Shown here: positions 9,660-18,627 of the stretch, in pieces
Layout of the letters: the number at the start of each line of letters is the position of its first letter
Numbering within the stretch: the stretch's first letter is position 1
Source of the DNA: Glaciecola sp034112105
Lineage (GTDB): Bacteria > Pseudomonadota > Gammaproteobacteria > Enterobacterales > Alteromonadaceae
Direction: 5' to 3'
NCBI GenBank assembly: GCA_034112105.1
Contig: JAWUVZ010000096.1
Location: forward strand, 12,561 to 76,560
Length of the DNA stretch: 64,000 bases
Notes under the pieces: model-generated
Told to the model about the DNA's origin: nothing
What the model saw: the letters and a program-made list of their open reading frames with translations, nothing else
The model's database searches: none
Program-made: the position numbers and the translations under genes

Positions 9660-10187
9660 CTAATCTTTAATATGTTGTTTTAAGTATTGAAAAATCTCGC
9701 GTGCTGCTTTAGGTGTTTTTTCCGCTTCTTTCTGTTTAACTGCTTGACGTTGCATTTGCCTTAGCTTTTGTCGATCTAAATCAGGATGTTTATCCAGAAG
9801 AGTCGAAATAACGCTATCGCCCTGAGCCACAATGTCGTCTCGAAGTTGCTCAAGCTCATGAAATTGGCTTTCAGATTTTATGTGATGTGCGCGCAATCTG
9901 TTGATTCCATCCTCAATGGGTGCAAGCTCGCATCGGCGCAGTATTTTGCCGATTAATTGAAGTTGACGTCTAAAGCCGTCTTTCTTCTTATTAATACGAT
10001 TTGCTAATTGGATGGCATCACGCAACTCCTCAGTCAGCGGAATACTGTCTAATTGGGCATTTGAAAACTCAACTAAGGCGACACCTAACTGCTTTAGATC
10101 TTCTGCTTCTTGCTTAAGCTGAGTTTTGCTTTTTATTATGTCACCATTTTCGTCAAGAAGTGGCTCGTCGTTGTAATCGGCATTCAT
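9660..10187 (-). CDS. darP: Ribosome biogenesis factor DarP (YjgA)
   Basis: DarP assists late assembly of the 50S ribosomal subunit in gammaproteobacteria. The product is helical and highly charged, with the family segments KTQLKQEAEDLKQLG, RRQLQLIGKILRR and PKAAREIFQYLK. The ATG at 10187 gives 175 residues beginning MNADYNDEP, close to the length and acidic N-terminus of E. coli YjgA. A GTG at 10241 in the same frame would add 18 residues but leaves only 28 bp to the divergent pmbA start, so the shorter form is preferred. The divergent darP-pmbA arrangement is usual in related bacteria. Confidence 0.88.
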   Translation of the reverse strand: MNADYNDEPLLDENGDIIKSKTQLKQEAEDLKQLGVALVEFSNAQLDSIPLTEELRDAIQLANRINKKKDGFRRQLQLIGKILRRCELAPIEDGINRLRAHHIKSESQFHELEQLRDDIVAQGDSVISTLLDKHPDLDRQKLRQMQRQAVKQKEAEKTPKAAREIFQYLKQHIKD

Positions 10188-10269
10188 ATCAAGTTTTTTG
10201 ATTTCTTTAGTGCTAGAATTATGGTTGATTGTAACCGCCACACTATAGTTTGGACAGTAAAAATAATAT

Positions 10270-11601
10270 ATGGAATCTGAAAAGCAGTTAGCAGAAATTC
10301 AAAATGTCGTAGATGACGCATTGCGTCTGGCTATTCAAAAGGGTGCGACGGCGGCCGAGGCAAGCATGTCTAAAGTTCAGGGCATAGCTGTATCATCAAG
10401 ACTAAAAGAAGTTGAAACTGTAGAGTTTACAAATGACGGCGGGCTAGGCATAGCAGTGTTTGTAGGGAAACGGAAGGGTAGTGCATCAACCACCGATTTG
10501 AGTCCTGCAGCGTTAAGATTAACGGTAGAAAAAGCCGTAGAAATTGCAAAATATACAAGTGAAGATGACTGCACTGGCATTGCTGATAAAGAATTTATTG
10601 CTACCGAAATACTCGATTTAGACCTATATCACCCCATAGAATTAGATACCGAAGCAGGAATTAAATTGGCAATTGAAGCCGAAACTGCTGGAATGGACTT
10701 TGATTCAAAGATTATTAATTCAGATGGTGCCTCATATAATGCTAATTTGGGTGTTCGAGTATACGGAAATACGCATGGTATTAATGCAGGCTACGCAAGT
10801 AGTCGTTATAATTTAAGTTGCGTGCTAATCGCTCAAGACGGCAAAGACATGCAACGCAATTATAGCTATACAATGAACCGTGAAGCGCATTTACTCGACT
10901 CAGCTTTTAAGGTGGGTGTTGATGCAGCTAAAGAGACCTTGAGCCGTTTAGGCGCTAGAAAAATCAAAACGGGCAAAGTACCGGTGCTTTTCCATCGTGA
11001 TATTGCCTCAGGCATTTTCGGTCATTTTGTGAGTGCAATTAGTGGTGGTAGTTTATTTAGACAGTCTTCATTTCTGCTCGATAGCTTAGGTACCAAAGTA
11101 TTTCCGGATTGGCTAACAATTAATGAAAAACCCCATTTATTGAAGGGTTTAGCAAGTTCACCATTTGATAATGAAGGTGTACGCACACAAGACATGACTA
11201 TTGTTGAGTCAGGCGTATTGCAGCATTATCTGTTGACTAGTTATTCGGCGCGTAAAATGAAAATGCAAACGAATGGTCATGCTGGTGGTATTCACAATTG
11301 GCTATTAAGTTCGACCGGTGAGTCGGACAAAGAACTCCTTGAAAAAATGGGAACAGGGCTTATTGTCACTGAACTCATGGGACAAGGCGTGAATATTGTG
11401 AATGGCGATTATTCTCGCGGCGCGGCTGGTTTTTGGGTGGAAAATGGCGTTATTCAATATCCGGTACATGAAATTACGATTGCAGGTAACTTAAAAGATA
11501 TTTTTCAAAATATTGTCGCAATTGGCGCTGAAACCGAACACCGAGGCAGTATTCAAACTGGCTCTATACTTATTGAGTCTATGCAAGTTGCGGGTTCTTA
11601 A
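10270..11601 (+). CDS. pmbA: Metalloprotease TldE/PmbA subunit
   Basis: PmbA (TldE) forms the TldD/TldE complex that degrades unfolded peptides, matures microcin B17 and processes the CcdA antitoxin. The 443 residues align end to end with E. coli PmbA, including RKGSASTTDLSPAA, FLLDSLGTKVFPDWL, SYSARKMKMQTNGHAGG and GDYSRGAAGFWVENG. TldE itself lacks the zinc HExxxH motif, which sits in TldD, and none is seen here. No strong Shine-Dalgarno precedes the ATG. A bidirectional terminator follows. Confidence 0.95.
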   Translation: MESEKQLAEIQNVVDDALRLAIQKGATAAEASMSKVQGIAVSSRLKEVETVEFTNDGGLGIAVFVGKRKGSASTTDLSPAALRLTVEKAVEIAKYTSEDDCTGIADKEFIATEILDLDLYHPIELDTEAGIKLAIEAETAGMDFDSKIINSDGASYNANLGVRVYGNTHGINAGYASSRYNLSCVLIAQDGKDMQRNYSYTMNREAHLLDSAFKVGVDAAKETLSRLGARKIKTGKVPVLFHRDIASGIFGHFVSAISGGSLFRQSSFLLDSLGTKVFPDWLTINEKPHLLKGLASSPFDNEGVRTQDMTIVESGVLQHYLLTSYSARKMKMQTNGHAGGIHNWLLSSTGESDKELLEKMGTGLIVTELMGQGVNIVNGDYSRGAAGFWVENGVIQYPVHEITIAGNLKDIFQNIVAIGAETEHRGSIQTGSILIESMQVAGS

Positions 11602-11621
11602 TTGTCAAAGTATAGTGGCTT

Positions 11622-11655
11622 AAAAGAAAGCCCGTTCATGCACGGGCTTTCTTTT
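11622..11655 (+). terminator. Bidirectional intrinsic terminator between pmbA and arcA
   Basis: A perfect 14-bp stem (arms AAAAGAAAGCCCGT and ACGGGCTTTCTTTT) with a 6-nt loop sits between the convergent pmbA and arcA genes. It is GC-rich at the core and has A and T runs on the outer sides, so it can terminate transcription in both directions. Confidence 0.92.
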
Positions 11656-11690
11656 GCTGTTAAGTTTCTAAACTCTATGTTTTGAGGGGG

Positions 11691-12395
11691 CTAATCTACA
11701 GCACCACAAAAACGGTAGCCTTCGCCATGAATGGTTACGATTAACTCTTCATCGTCTGGTTGTGATTCGAAGTGTTTACGAATACGACGAATAGTTACGT
11801 CTACCGTTCTGTCATTAGGGCGCAACTCACGGCCCGTCATTTCCATAATGAGTTGCTCGCGAGTTAATATTTTACCCGGGTTACTCAAGAACAAGTGCAA
11901 TGCCCTAAATTCACTGCGCGGTAATCTAAACTCTTTTGCTACCGGCGATATTAAGCTACGGCTGTCACCATCGAGTGTCCAACCATTGAAGTTAACTTTG
12001 CTTGGCAAATCATCATCTTCAGAAGCGTTGCTGGTTCGAGACAGTAAATTGCGAGCTCGAATAGTTAATTCTCTCGGGTTAAAAGGCTTAGTCAAATAAT
12101 CGTCGGCACCAATTTCAAGGCCAAGAATACGGTCAACATCATTATCGCGGCCGGTGAGAAAGATAAGGCCGACATTTTTCCTATCACGCACTTCACGCGC
12201 TAGGATCAAACCATTTTTGCCCGGCAAATTAATATCCATGATGACTAAATTGATCTGGTTGTTGTGGAAAAAGTCATGCATTTCTTGGCCGTTTTCAGCT
12301 TCGAATACATTGTACCCTTCAGCTTCGAATAAGCTTTTCAGCGTAGTACGGGTGACGACTTCGTCTTCGACGATAAGGATGTTTGGCGTTTGCAT
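11691..12395 (-). CDS. arcA: Aerobic respiration control response regulator ArcA
   Basis: ArcA is the DNA-binding response regulator of the ArcAB redox system, which represses aerobic respiratory genes under low oxygen. The 234-residue OmpR/PhoB-type protein has a receiver domain (acidic pocket VEDE, phosphoacceptor Asp in VIMDINLPGKNG, Thr in FLTGRD, Lys in LTKPFNP). A winged-helix C-terminus follows, ending in RTVDVTIRRIRKHFES and HGEGYRFCG. The family-specific segment VGLIFLTGRDNDVDRILGLEIGADDY makes ArcA far more likely than a generic PhoB homologue. No sensor kinase gene is adjacent, as is usual for arcA. Confidence 0.93.
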   Translation of the reverse strand: MQTPNILIVEDEVVTRTTLKSLFEAEGYNVFEAENGQEMHDFFHNNQINLVIMDINLPGKNGLILAREVRDRKNVGLIFLTGRDNDVDRILGLEIGADDYLTKPFNPRELTIRARNLLSRTSNASEDDDLPSKVNFNGWTLDGDSRSLISPVAKEFRLPRSEFRALHLFLSNPGKILTREQLIMEMTGRELRPNDRTVDVTIRRIRKHFESQPDDEELIVTIHGEGYRFCGAVD

Positions 12396-12723
12396 TCTCT
12401 ACACTCTTTTAACATTGCTAAATTGAGTTTATCAGAATATTGATAAACATCATTTTTTTTATACGAAAAATTTCTATTGTTAGCCCACGATACTTTTTGC
12501 GCGGTTGGGTACGTACATAGCACTAATAATCTAAATTTCTGAAAATTAACACGTCACGAGCTGTAATAAGCTTCTTAATTTGTAATAAAATTACAGTATC
12601 GCTCACAGTATATTCAAAATAAGACTAAATTGAAAATTAGATTTGTTTAAACTTTCATATTAGCTGCAATAACTGTTGTTTAAAGTACATTTTTACTTTG
12701 AATTAATTATTGTTTCCTATTTG
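12396..12723. promoter_or_regulatory. 328-bp leader/promoter region upstream of arcA
   Basis: This AT-rich gap separates glgA (3' end) from arcA (5' end), both on the minus strand, so it should hold the arcA promoter. An 8-bp perfect dyad (GTTTATCA / TGATAAAC, 12427-12448, 6-bp spacer) lies 32 bp upstream of the arcA start and could be an operator or leader hairpin. No unambiguous -35/-10 pair or small gene was found. Confidence 0.4.
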
Positions 12724-14136
12724 TTACTTACGCTGATAAATATTTAGATATTTGTCAGCAGCTTCTTTCCAAGTGAATTTTTTCTGCATTCCGCGTTTTA
12801 TGACAATCTGTAACTTTTTACTGTCTTCGAGTCTCACCAGTAATGCTCTTCTGACTGCGCTAAGTAATGCTTCTGGTGTTGGTTGATTAAACACAAAACC
12901 GGTTCCTTGTGGCTCATTAATATCAACAATCGTGTCTTTTAAGCCTCCAATACCACGCACAATAGGCGTCGTTCCATAGGCTAAGCTGTACATTTGATTT
13001 AGGCCACAAGGCTCAAACTCCGACGGCATTAAGAAAAAATCAGCGCCAGCTTCTACTTTATGTGCGAAGTCTGGTTTAAAGTCCTCTACAAAGACAAATT
13101 GTTTTAGATGCTTACTTGCGATTTGATGTAGTTGTTCAGTTATGTCCTTTTGACCTGTTCCCACCAAGGCAATTTGCACATTATGTTTAAGAATATCCTC
13201 AATGATGGGCATTAAATACCCAAAGCCTTTTTGCAGTGTTGTTCTGCAAACCATACCTATAATTGGGATTTGTGAGTCAAATTTTAAACCAAATGTCTTT
13301 TGTAGGTCTTTTTTGCATGCCGCTTTCCCTGACATATCATCAACAGAATAATGTGCAGCAATAAATTCGTCGGAGCTTGGATCCCATTGTTCGTAATCGC
13401 AGCCATTTAGCACGCCCTCGACAACGTTGATACGTTGTCGAATAACGTCATCAATGCCGTGACTACCTAATGGGGTCGCAATCTCTTGTGCATAGGTAGT
13501 GCTGACAGGGCAAATATTATCAGCATATAACAAACCCGTTTTCAGCATATTCAAATGATTGTTTTCAACATACATGCCGGGTGATGTGGGATCAATGCTT
13601 GGAATATTGATTAAATTGTCAGTTCCTTGAAATGCGGCGTTGTGAATAGTTAAGACTGATTTGGTGTGTGCAAAATAATCGTAGGTAAGTGGCGAATGCT
13701 TGGCAAAATAGCATGCCATTGAAGTGTGCCAGTCGTTGGTGTGTAAAATGTCTGGCTTAAAGCTCACAGCCTCAGCTGTTTTTAGGGCTGCTAGTGAGAA
13801 AAAGGTAAATTTTTCTGCATTGCTGATTTTGCTATCGTCACTGTAAAGTTTGTCATTATTAAAGTATTCAGGATAATCGACAAAATAGACGGAAATGCCG
13901 TTAAAGCTTAATTCCTTTATATTAAATGCGTAACTGTGTCCGTTTGTATAGATAATTTGTTGTGGTGTTGCATTGGCAAGTTTTAAAGAGTCTGCAGCGG
14001 CTTTGTAATAAGGAAGGACAATCTTGACGTCATGTCCAAGTTCAGACAACGCAATGGGCAGGGCTTTGCCAACATCTGCTAAGCCTCCGGTTTTTACAAT
14101 GTCTTCTACTTCAGATATCAAAAAGAGTATTTTCAT
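12724..14136 (-). CDS. glgA: Glycogen (starch) synthase, ADP-glucose type
   Basis: GlgA transfers glucose from ADP-glucose to the growing alpha-1,4-glucan chain. The 470 residues form a GT5 GT-B enzyme. The N-terminal ADP-glucose site KTGGLADVGKALP is intact, HTNDWHTSM lies near residues 137-145, and the C-terminal domain carries MPSEFEPCGLNQMYSLAYGTTPIVRGIGGLKDT with the catalytic Glu of the EPCGLNQ motif. The length matches E. coli GlgA (477). No other glg gene is in the window, so it stands apart from the usual glgBXCAP cluster. Confidence 0.96.
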   Translation of the reverse strand: MKILFLISEVEDIVKTGGLADVGKALPIALSELGHDVKIVLPYYKAAADSLKLANATPQQIIYTNGHSYAFNIKELSFNGISVYFVDYPEYFNNDKLYSDDSKISNAEKFTFFSLAALKTAEAVSFKPDILHTNDWHTSMACYFAKHSPLTYDYFAHTKSVLTIHNAAFQGTDNLINIPSIDPTSPGMYVENNHLNMLKTGLLYADNICPVSTTYAQEIATPLGSHGIDDVIRQRINVVEGVLNGCDYEQWDPSSDEFIAAHYSVDDMSGKAACKKDLQKTFGLKFDSQIPIIGMVCRTTLQKGFGYLMPIIEDILKHNVQIALVGTGQKDITEQLHQIASKHLKQFVFVEDFKPDFAHKVEAGADFFLMPSEFEPCGLNQMYSLAYGTTPIVRGIGGLKDTIVDINEPQGTGFVFNQPTPEALLSAVRRALLVRLEDSKKLQIVIKRGMQKKFTWKEAADKYLNIYQRK

Positions 14137-14211
14137 AAGGTACTAAGTCTTCTTATCTAATTTTTAATGTCACTTGTTACAATATAAGACCAAAGGCCGC
14201 TAAAATTTGGC

Positions 14212-14240
14212 CTTACGGCGCACATCAGCGTTGCCGTAAG
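14212..14240 (-). terminator. Hairpin downstream of rsmC
   Basis: A perfect 8-bp inverted repeat (CTTACGGC / GCCGTAAG, 13-nt loop) starts 13 bp after the rsmC stop. A second partial hairpin (AAGGCC / GGCCTT) follows it in the transcript direction. There is no clear U-tract. It may mark the end of the trmB-rsmC transcript. Confidence 0.4.
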
Positions 14241-14252
14241 AGCTGTATTACC

Positions 14253-15317
14253 CTATTTTGCAGCTTCGTAAATATTATATTTATTCGTACTTACTAGTGT
14301 CTTAGAGCGGAAATACAGGCCACTCATAACCTCACTGTAAGGTAAAAATTTATTTGCCACAATATCAAGTGTGCCGCGCGGACGAGTTTGTTTATGCGCC
14401 TGGGCTATAAATTGTTGTGTAATGGTGTAGTCGTTGCGGATACCAGTATGAAACGGCGGATTACTAACGATGTGATCAAAGTAACCTTCGACTTTTTTCA
14501 TGCCGTCACTCGCAATGACAGTTCCTTCAACAGCATTAAGCTCAAGTGTTTGTTTCGTACTATAAATGGCAAGCGCTGATACATCACTCATAGTAACTTT
14601 TACCTTGGTATTAAGCTTGGCAAAATAAGTACCTATGATACCTGTGCCACAAGCAAAATCTAATACTTGGCCTTTCATGTTGACTAATTTAACCGAGCGT
14701 GGCTCAAATTGAGCTAACAATAACTGAGTGCCTGGATCGAATTGTTTGTGACCAAATACGCCGGGAAGTGAAAATATCTTGAGTTCTTGACCGTTTACCA
14801 AATACTTTCTGATGACACCAAATTGCTTTATCTCAAACGCCGACTTGTTAGGTGTTTCAATTTCAACACAAATTAAACCGCAATGTTTAGCGCCATCAAT
14901 TTTGTTAACTGTTGAGCCCACACGCTCCAGCAATTTCCCCACGCTTTTAATGCCAGCTTTGTTTTCGCCAACAATCAATAATTTACCGCCTACTTTGACC
15001 AAGTCAGTCATGTTAGCAATAAGCATTTCAAGATGCTGTTTTGCTTTTGGCAGAAAAATAACCGCCCCATCTAGTTGCTGTTTATCTTTGAGATCATTAA
15101 TACTAAAGCTGGCAGCAAAAACTTGCGGAAACTTACTGGTATTCTCACTCTGAAAATAAATATCATGAAACTGATGGAGGCCGGTAATATCAAAATTAAT
15201 ACTTGGGTCACGCAGTTCGTCAAAAATAGCAGCATCTGAGGGATTAACAATCGCCCACTTGCCACTTTCGAAAATATCGGTATTACGTAATAACAACTGA
15301 CTAGGTAATGACAGCAT
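14253..15317 (-). CDS. rsmC: 16S rRNA (guanine(1207)-N2)-methyltransferase RsmC
   Basis: RsmC methylates G1207 of 16S rRNA in the 30S subunit. The 354-residue product has the two-domain layout of the family: an N-terminal degenerate methyltransferase-like domain beginning SQLLLRNTD, then a C-terminal catalytic domain. The catalytic domain has the SAM-binding motif VLDFACGTGIIGTYFA and the N2-guanine catalytic motif SNPPFHTG. The gene directly abuts the trmB stop codon with no intergenic base, indicating translational coupling and a two-gene RNA-methylation operon. The ribosome site must lie within trmB. Confidence 0.9.
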   Translation of the reverse strand: MLSLPSQLLLRNTDIFESGKWAIVNPSDAAIFDELRDPSINFDITGLHQFHDIYFQSENTSKFPQVFAASFSINDLKDKQQLDGAVIFLPKAKQHLEMLIANMTDLVKVGGKLLIVGENKAGIKSVGKLLERVGSTVNKIDGAKHCGLICVEIETPNKSAFEIKQFGVIRKYLVNGQELKIFSLPGVFGHKQFDPGTQLLLAQFEPRSVKLVNMKGQVLDFACGTGIIGTYFAKLNTKVKVTMSDVSALAIYSTKQTLELNAVEGTVIASDGMKKVEGYFDHIVSNPPFHTGIRNDYTITQQFIAQAHKQTRPRGTLDIVANKFLPYSEVMSGLYFRSKTLVSTNKYNIYEAAK

Positions 15318-16043
15318 TTAGCTTACTCGCTTAAAAATGAGATCCCAAACGCCGTGACCGAGTTTTTGGCCACGAACTTCAAATTTGGTAATAGGGCGAT
15401 AATTTGGGCGAGGAACAAAACCGTTCGCACCCTCACTTGAAGTGTTTTCATAACCCTGTGCTTGGGTCATGACTTCCATCATGAACTCTGCATAAGGCTC
15501 CCAGTCGGTTGCCATATGAAAAGTGCCACCAATTGCAAGCTTTGAACGCAAACTCTGCACAAAAGCAGGCTGTACTATTCGACGCTTGTGATGACGCGTT
15601 TTATGCCAAGGGTCAGGAAAATATAGCTGTAAACGATGCAGTGAGCTATCCGCAATCGATTGAGCTAGCACTTCAACTGCATCGTGTTCAAATACACGAA
15701 GGTTTTCAATGCCAGCTTCCTCAGCGTCTGCTAAACAAGCTCCGATGCCGGGACGATGCACTTCAATGCCAATGAAGTTATTCTGTGGAGCAGCTGTCGC
15801 CATTTCAACGAACGACTTGCCCATGCCAAAGCCAATTTCAAGAACTGTTGGCGCGGAGCGACCAAAAACGGCATCTAAGTTGAGCATGCCATGCTCGATA
15901 GTTAGGCCTTTGGTTGGCCAGTTTTCTTCAATTGCTTTAGCTTGAGCATTAGTTAGGCGGCCCTCGCGTTTTACAAAGCTTTTTATTTTACTAATATATA
16001 CGCCCGCTGCTCGGGCTTCTTCTAGGCTTTTGAATGACTTCAT
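15318..16043 (-). CDS. trmB: tRNA (guanine(46)-N7)-methyltransferase TrmB
   Basis: TrmB makes m7G46 in the variable loop of many tRNAs. The 241-residue protein shows the SAM-binding motif VLEIGFGMGKS and the signature LYFPDPWHKTRHHKRRIVQP, both diagnostic of the family. Related genomes often place it divergent from mutY/yggX, as here. It is upstream of rsmC in the same transcript. Confidence 0.95.
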   Translation of the reverse strand: MKSFKSLEEARAAGVYISKIKSFVKREGRLTNAQAKAIEENWPTKGLTIEHGMLNLDAVFGRSAPTVLEIGFGMGKSFVEMATAAPQNNFIGIEVHRPGIGACLADAEEAGIENLRVFEHDAVEVLAQSIADSSLHRLQLYFPDPWHKTRHHKRRIVQPAFVQSLRSKLAIGGTFHMATDWEPYAEFMMEVMTQAQGYENTSSEGANGFVPRPNYRPITKFEVRGQKLGHGVWDLIFKRVS

Positions 16044-16167
16044 GTATCTCGTGGTCTTTATTAAATGTTTGGTAAATGAACTGAGCAGCCGAAATATGAC
16101 GCTAGACTGTTCTATTAATACAAAAGTCGGGTATTATAATTCATTCTTTGGCAGATGTGCGGTTAAT

Positions 16168-17352
16168 GTGACTTCAAGTAGATTTTCTTTTTCAAACGCG
16201 CTTTTAACTTGGTTTGACCAACACGGGCGCAAAAATTTGCCGTGGCAAAAAAACAAATCGTCTTACTCAGTTTGGATTTCGGAAATAATGTTGCAGCAAA
16301 CCCAAGTCGCAACCGTGATCCCTTATTTCGAGACTTTCATGCGGCGCTTCCCTAACGTTACCGATTTAGCCAATGCACCGGTTGACGAGGTCTTGCACTT
16401 ATGGACTGGTTTGGGTTACTACGCAAGGGCTAGAAATCTACACAAAGCTGCTCAACAAGTTAGAGATCTGCATGCAGGTAAATTTCCAATAACTTTTGAC
16501 GAAGTTATTGCTTTACCTGGAATAGGCCGCTCCACCGCAGCAGCTGTTTTGTCTTTATCTTTGAATCAAGCCTATGCAATTATGGATGGAAACGTAAAGC
16601 GCGTGCTCACTCGCTACATGGCCATTGAAGGCTGGACAGGCAGTAAAAAAATAGAAGATAGGTTATGGACTGAAGCTGAAGCGTTAAAGCCTCGTGTTTT
16701 TAATCTAGGCAAAGGCGTGCAAGAACAACTCGATTCGCAAGAGACGAATAACACTTCTGGGGAGCTAAGATATGGGGATTATACACAAGCAATTATGGAT
16801 TTAGGTGCGACAATATGTACTCGTTCCAGACCTAAGTGTGATGATTGCCCAATGCAGTTGCGTTGTCTAGCGTACGCTCAAGGTAAACAAACGGATTTTC
16901 CGTTTAAAAAGCCCAAAAAGCAAATCCCGACAAAGTACACGACAATGTTGATCCCGTCGTTTAATGGCCAAGTGTTAATGCAACAAAGACCACCTTCAGG
17001 AATTTGGGGAGGACTTTGGGGTTTTTTAGAAACAGGTTTCGATAAAGAATTCGAAAAAACGACGGATGAAGCCCTGTTGATGCTCCAAGATAGTTTGCTA
17101 ACAGTAAATTTACAGGAGGCCAAAGTACGCGAGCTAGATACCTTTAAACATACTTTTAGTCATTTTCATTTATTGATTTTACCGGTACTTATTGAGTTAA
17201 AGGAACCGCCGTTGCAAAAAGTCAACGAGAGTAACGCGGGGTTGGATGATGGCGCTATAAATCAACTTTGGTTCGACTCATACAATCCAAGTAAAATTGG
17301 TTTATCGGCGCCCACAATGAAAATACTAGAAATGTTAAAAAGCGACTATTAA
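16168..17352 (+). CDS. mutY: A/G-specific adenine DNA glycosylase MutY
   Basis: MutY removes adenine mispaired with 8-oxoguanine. From the GTG at 16168 the product is 394 residues beginning MTSSRFSFSNALLTWFDQHGRK, which aligns with E. coli MutY at its natural start. A longer in-frame ATG at 16030 would overlap trmB and add unrelated sequence. Visible features are the catalytic Glu in WISEIMLQQTQV, the helix-hairpin-helix LPGIGRSTAAAVL, the catalytic Asp in IMDGNVKRVL, the [4Fe-4S] cysteines C-x6-C-x2-C-x5-C (CTRSRPKCDDCPMQLRC) and a C-terminal NUDIX-like 8-oxoG-recognition domain (FKHTFSHFHL). An insertion of roughly 25 residues precedes YTQAIMDLGA relative to E. coli. yggX follows 117 bp downstream. 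Confidence 0.93.
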   Translation: MTSSRFSFSNALLTWFDQHGRKNLPWQKNKSSYSVWISEIMLQQTQVATVIPYFETFMRRFPNVTDLANAPVDEVLHLWTGLGYYARARNLHKAAQQVRDLHAGKFPITFDEVIALPGIGRSTAAAVLSLSLNQAYAIMDGNVKRVLTRYMAIEGWTGSKKIEDRLWTEAEALKPRVFNLGKGVQEQLDSQETNNTSGELRYGDYTQAIMDLGATICTRSRPKCDDCPMQLRCLAYAQGKQTDFPFKKPKKQIPTKYTTMLIPSFNGQVLMQQRPPSGIWGGLWGFLETGFDKEFEKTTDEALLMLQDSLLTVNLQEAKVRELDTFKHTFSHFHLLILPVLIELKEPPLQKVNESNAGLDDGAINQLWFDSYNPSKIGLSAPTMKILEMLKSDY

Positions 17353-17469
17353 AAGTAGATATATTGTTTAACTGCTGAAAGTTAACTGATTTTGAGTGAT
17401 CATTGCTGAAGTTGAGTTGTTTATTAAGCTATACTACGCGCAATTATTATTTATCCGAAGGTATATAAC

Positions 17470-17742
17470 ATGGCAAGAACAGTAAATTGTGTTTGTTTGA
17501 ACAAAGAAGCTGATGGTTTGGATTTTCAGTTATATCCAGGGCCAGTTGGTAAACGTATATTCGACACAATATCCAAAGAAGCGTTTAGTCTTTGGCAGAA
17601 AAAGCAGACCATGCTGATAAACGAGAACAAGTTGAACATGATGGAAGCGAACGATAGAAAGTTCCTTGAAGAAAAAATGGTCGCTTATTTGTTTGAGGGT
17701 ATTGAACCGACGATTGAAGGCTACGTTCCGCCTACAAAATAA
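17470..17742 (+). CDS. yggX: Probable Fe(2+)-trafficking protein YggX
   Basis: YggX is a small cytoplasmic protein that protects iron-sulfur enzymes from oxidative damage and may traffic Fe(II). The 90-residue product has the conserved MARTVNCVCLNKE start with Cys7, and LYPGPVGKRIFDTISKEAF plus LMMEANDRKFLEE-like helices. The length equals that of E. coli YggX (91). AAGG about 10 bp before the ATG is the ribosome site. Proximity to mutY is typical and fits a shared oxidative-damage role. Confidence 0.96.
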   Translation: MARTVNCVCLNKEADGLDFQLYPGPVGKRIFDTISKEAFSLWQKKQTMLINENKLNMMEANDRKFLEEKMVAYLFEGIEPTIEGYVPPTK

Positions 17743-17791
17743 CCGTTTGAGCCTTTTTATTAAGATAAAGCCGCAAAAGTTTAGAAAATAG

Positions 17792-17820
17792 TTGACTTGG
17801 AAGGGCAAAATCCGTTTAAT
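17792..17820 (+). promoter_or_regulatory. Sigma-70 promoter of tRNA-Phe with GC-rich discriminator
   Basis: A -35 box TTGACT (17792-17797) and a -10 box TTTAAT (17815-17820) are separated by 17 bp. They are followed by the discriminator ACGCCCCC, the GC-rich type of stringently controlled stable-RNA promoters. Transcription should start near 17827, about 37 bases upstream of the mature tRNA. Confidence 0.8.
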
Positions 17821-17863
17821 ACGCCCCCACAGCGAAATACAGCGTTAAACCGCATTCGCAAAT

Positions 17864-17939
17864 GCCTCGATAGCTCAGTTGGTAGAGCAGCGGATTGAAA
17901 ATCCGCGTGTCCCTGGTTCGATCCCGGGTCGAGGCACCA
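17864..17939 (+). tRNA. tRNA-Phe (anticodon GAA)
   Basis: The 76-nt cloverleaf is complete. The acceptor stem GCCTCGA pairs with TCGAGGC, the D arm GCTCAGTTGGTAGAGC and the T arm with GGTTCGATCC are canonical, and the encoded 3' end is ACCA. The anticodon GAA is at 17897-17899 in the loop TTGAAAA between the stem halves GCGGA and TCCGC. It differs from E. coli tRNA-Phe mainly by compensated stem changes. Confidence 0.98.
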
Positions 17940-17950
17940 TTATTCTGAAG

Positions 17951-17977
17951 CCCTGCATGAAAATGCGGGGTTTTTTT
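17951..17977 (+). terminator. Intrinsic terminator after tRNA-Phe
   Basis: The stem CCCTGCAT / ATGCGGGG (one G-T pair) with a GAAA tetraloop is followed by seven T residues. It starts 12 bases after the tRNA end, a classic strong rho-independent terminator. Confidence 0.96.
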
Positions 17978-18093
17978 GTATCCCCCTTAAAGTTACTAGG
18001 GGCTTTAGAAGTTTAAATATATTCATTGTACTGATGCTTGGTTATCTTAGGTTTAATGACGCCAGACCTGGCACTACTCAGTAAATGAAGGCG

Positions 18094-18627
18094 TCATGAT
18101 TCTATCCGCCTCACTCTAATAGTCCTATTTGTTCCTTGTTTTTTTATTCGAAATGACCCCATAGCACTTCTTAAGATAATAACCGTGTCTCCTACCTTAA
18201 TTCGAAAAGGTCTCGATTCTGCTTGTTCCCACCTTTGCTGATTATTTAGCGTTAAGGTCTTATTTCCGCGTGCTGATTCTTCGATAGAATCTACTTGCGC
18301 GCTAATACTATCTACCTGAGATCGTTTTTTTTGTAATATCTTAGTTTCCATACCGAAGTTTGCATCAGCACTTGTCGGCAGCTTTGATTTCTCTGATGAA
18401 ACCAAAGCTGCATCTGCTTTACTTGGTATCAGTATCAGAGGCGCAGAAGTGCTGTCTACATGTTCAGTTTCTGTTAATGGCAGGTTGGTCATAACCTGAT
18501 CAAAGCAAGTAAGTCTTTCTATGTCATTTTTAATCGCGGTGCAGGTCCTTAAGTCTGGAAGACTCATCGAATTGGCAATACTTAATGGGCTTATCAAAAG
18601 TACTGTTAAAGCGATTGTTTTTTTCAT
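18094..18627 (-). CDS. Secreted hypothetical protein with VasI-like N-terminal cysteine motif
   Basis: The function is unknown. The 177-residue product has a cleavable signal peptide (hydrophobic residues 3-18, probable cut after SIANS). It then has the motif CTAIKNDIERLTCFDQ, which resembles the start of type VI secretion-associated VasI and related envelope proteins (C..I.dd..RL.CFD, with a probable disulfide). A low-complexity middle leads to a compact basic C-terminus containing FRIKVGDTVIILRSAMGSFRIKK, which looks like a small beta-barrel. No type VI genes are nearby, so only the resemblance of the motif is claimed. Confidence 0.65.
   Translation of the reverse strand: MKKTIALTVLLISPLSIANSMSLPDLRTCTAIKNDIERLTCFDQVMTNLPLTETEHVDSTSAPLILIPSKADAALVSSEKSKLPTSADANFGMETKILQKKRSQVDSISAQVDSIEESARGNKTLTLNNQQRWEQAESRPFRIKVGDTVIILRSAMGSFRIKKQGTNRTIRVRRIES

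Noticed and set aside
12427..12448. Dyad upstream of arcA as a terminator of a plus-strand transcript
   Set aside because: No plus-strand gene ends there; the T-run on its right side is probably incidental to the AT-rich leader.
16030..16167. Longer MutY N-terminus from the ATG at 16030
   Set aside because: It overlaps trmB and adds sequence without similarity, whereas the GTG at 16168 matches the family start.
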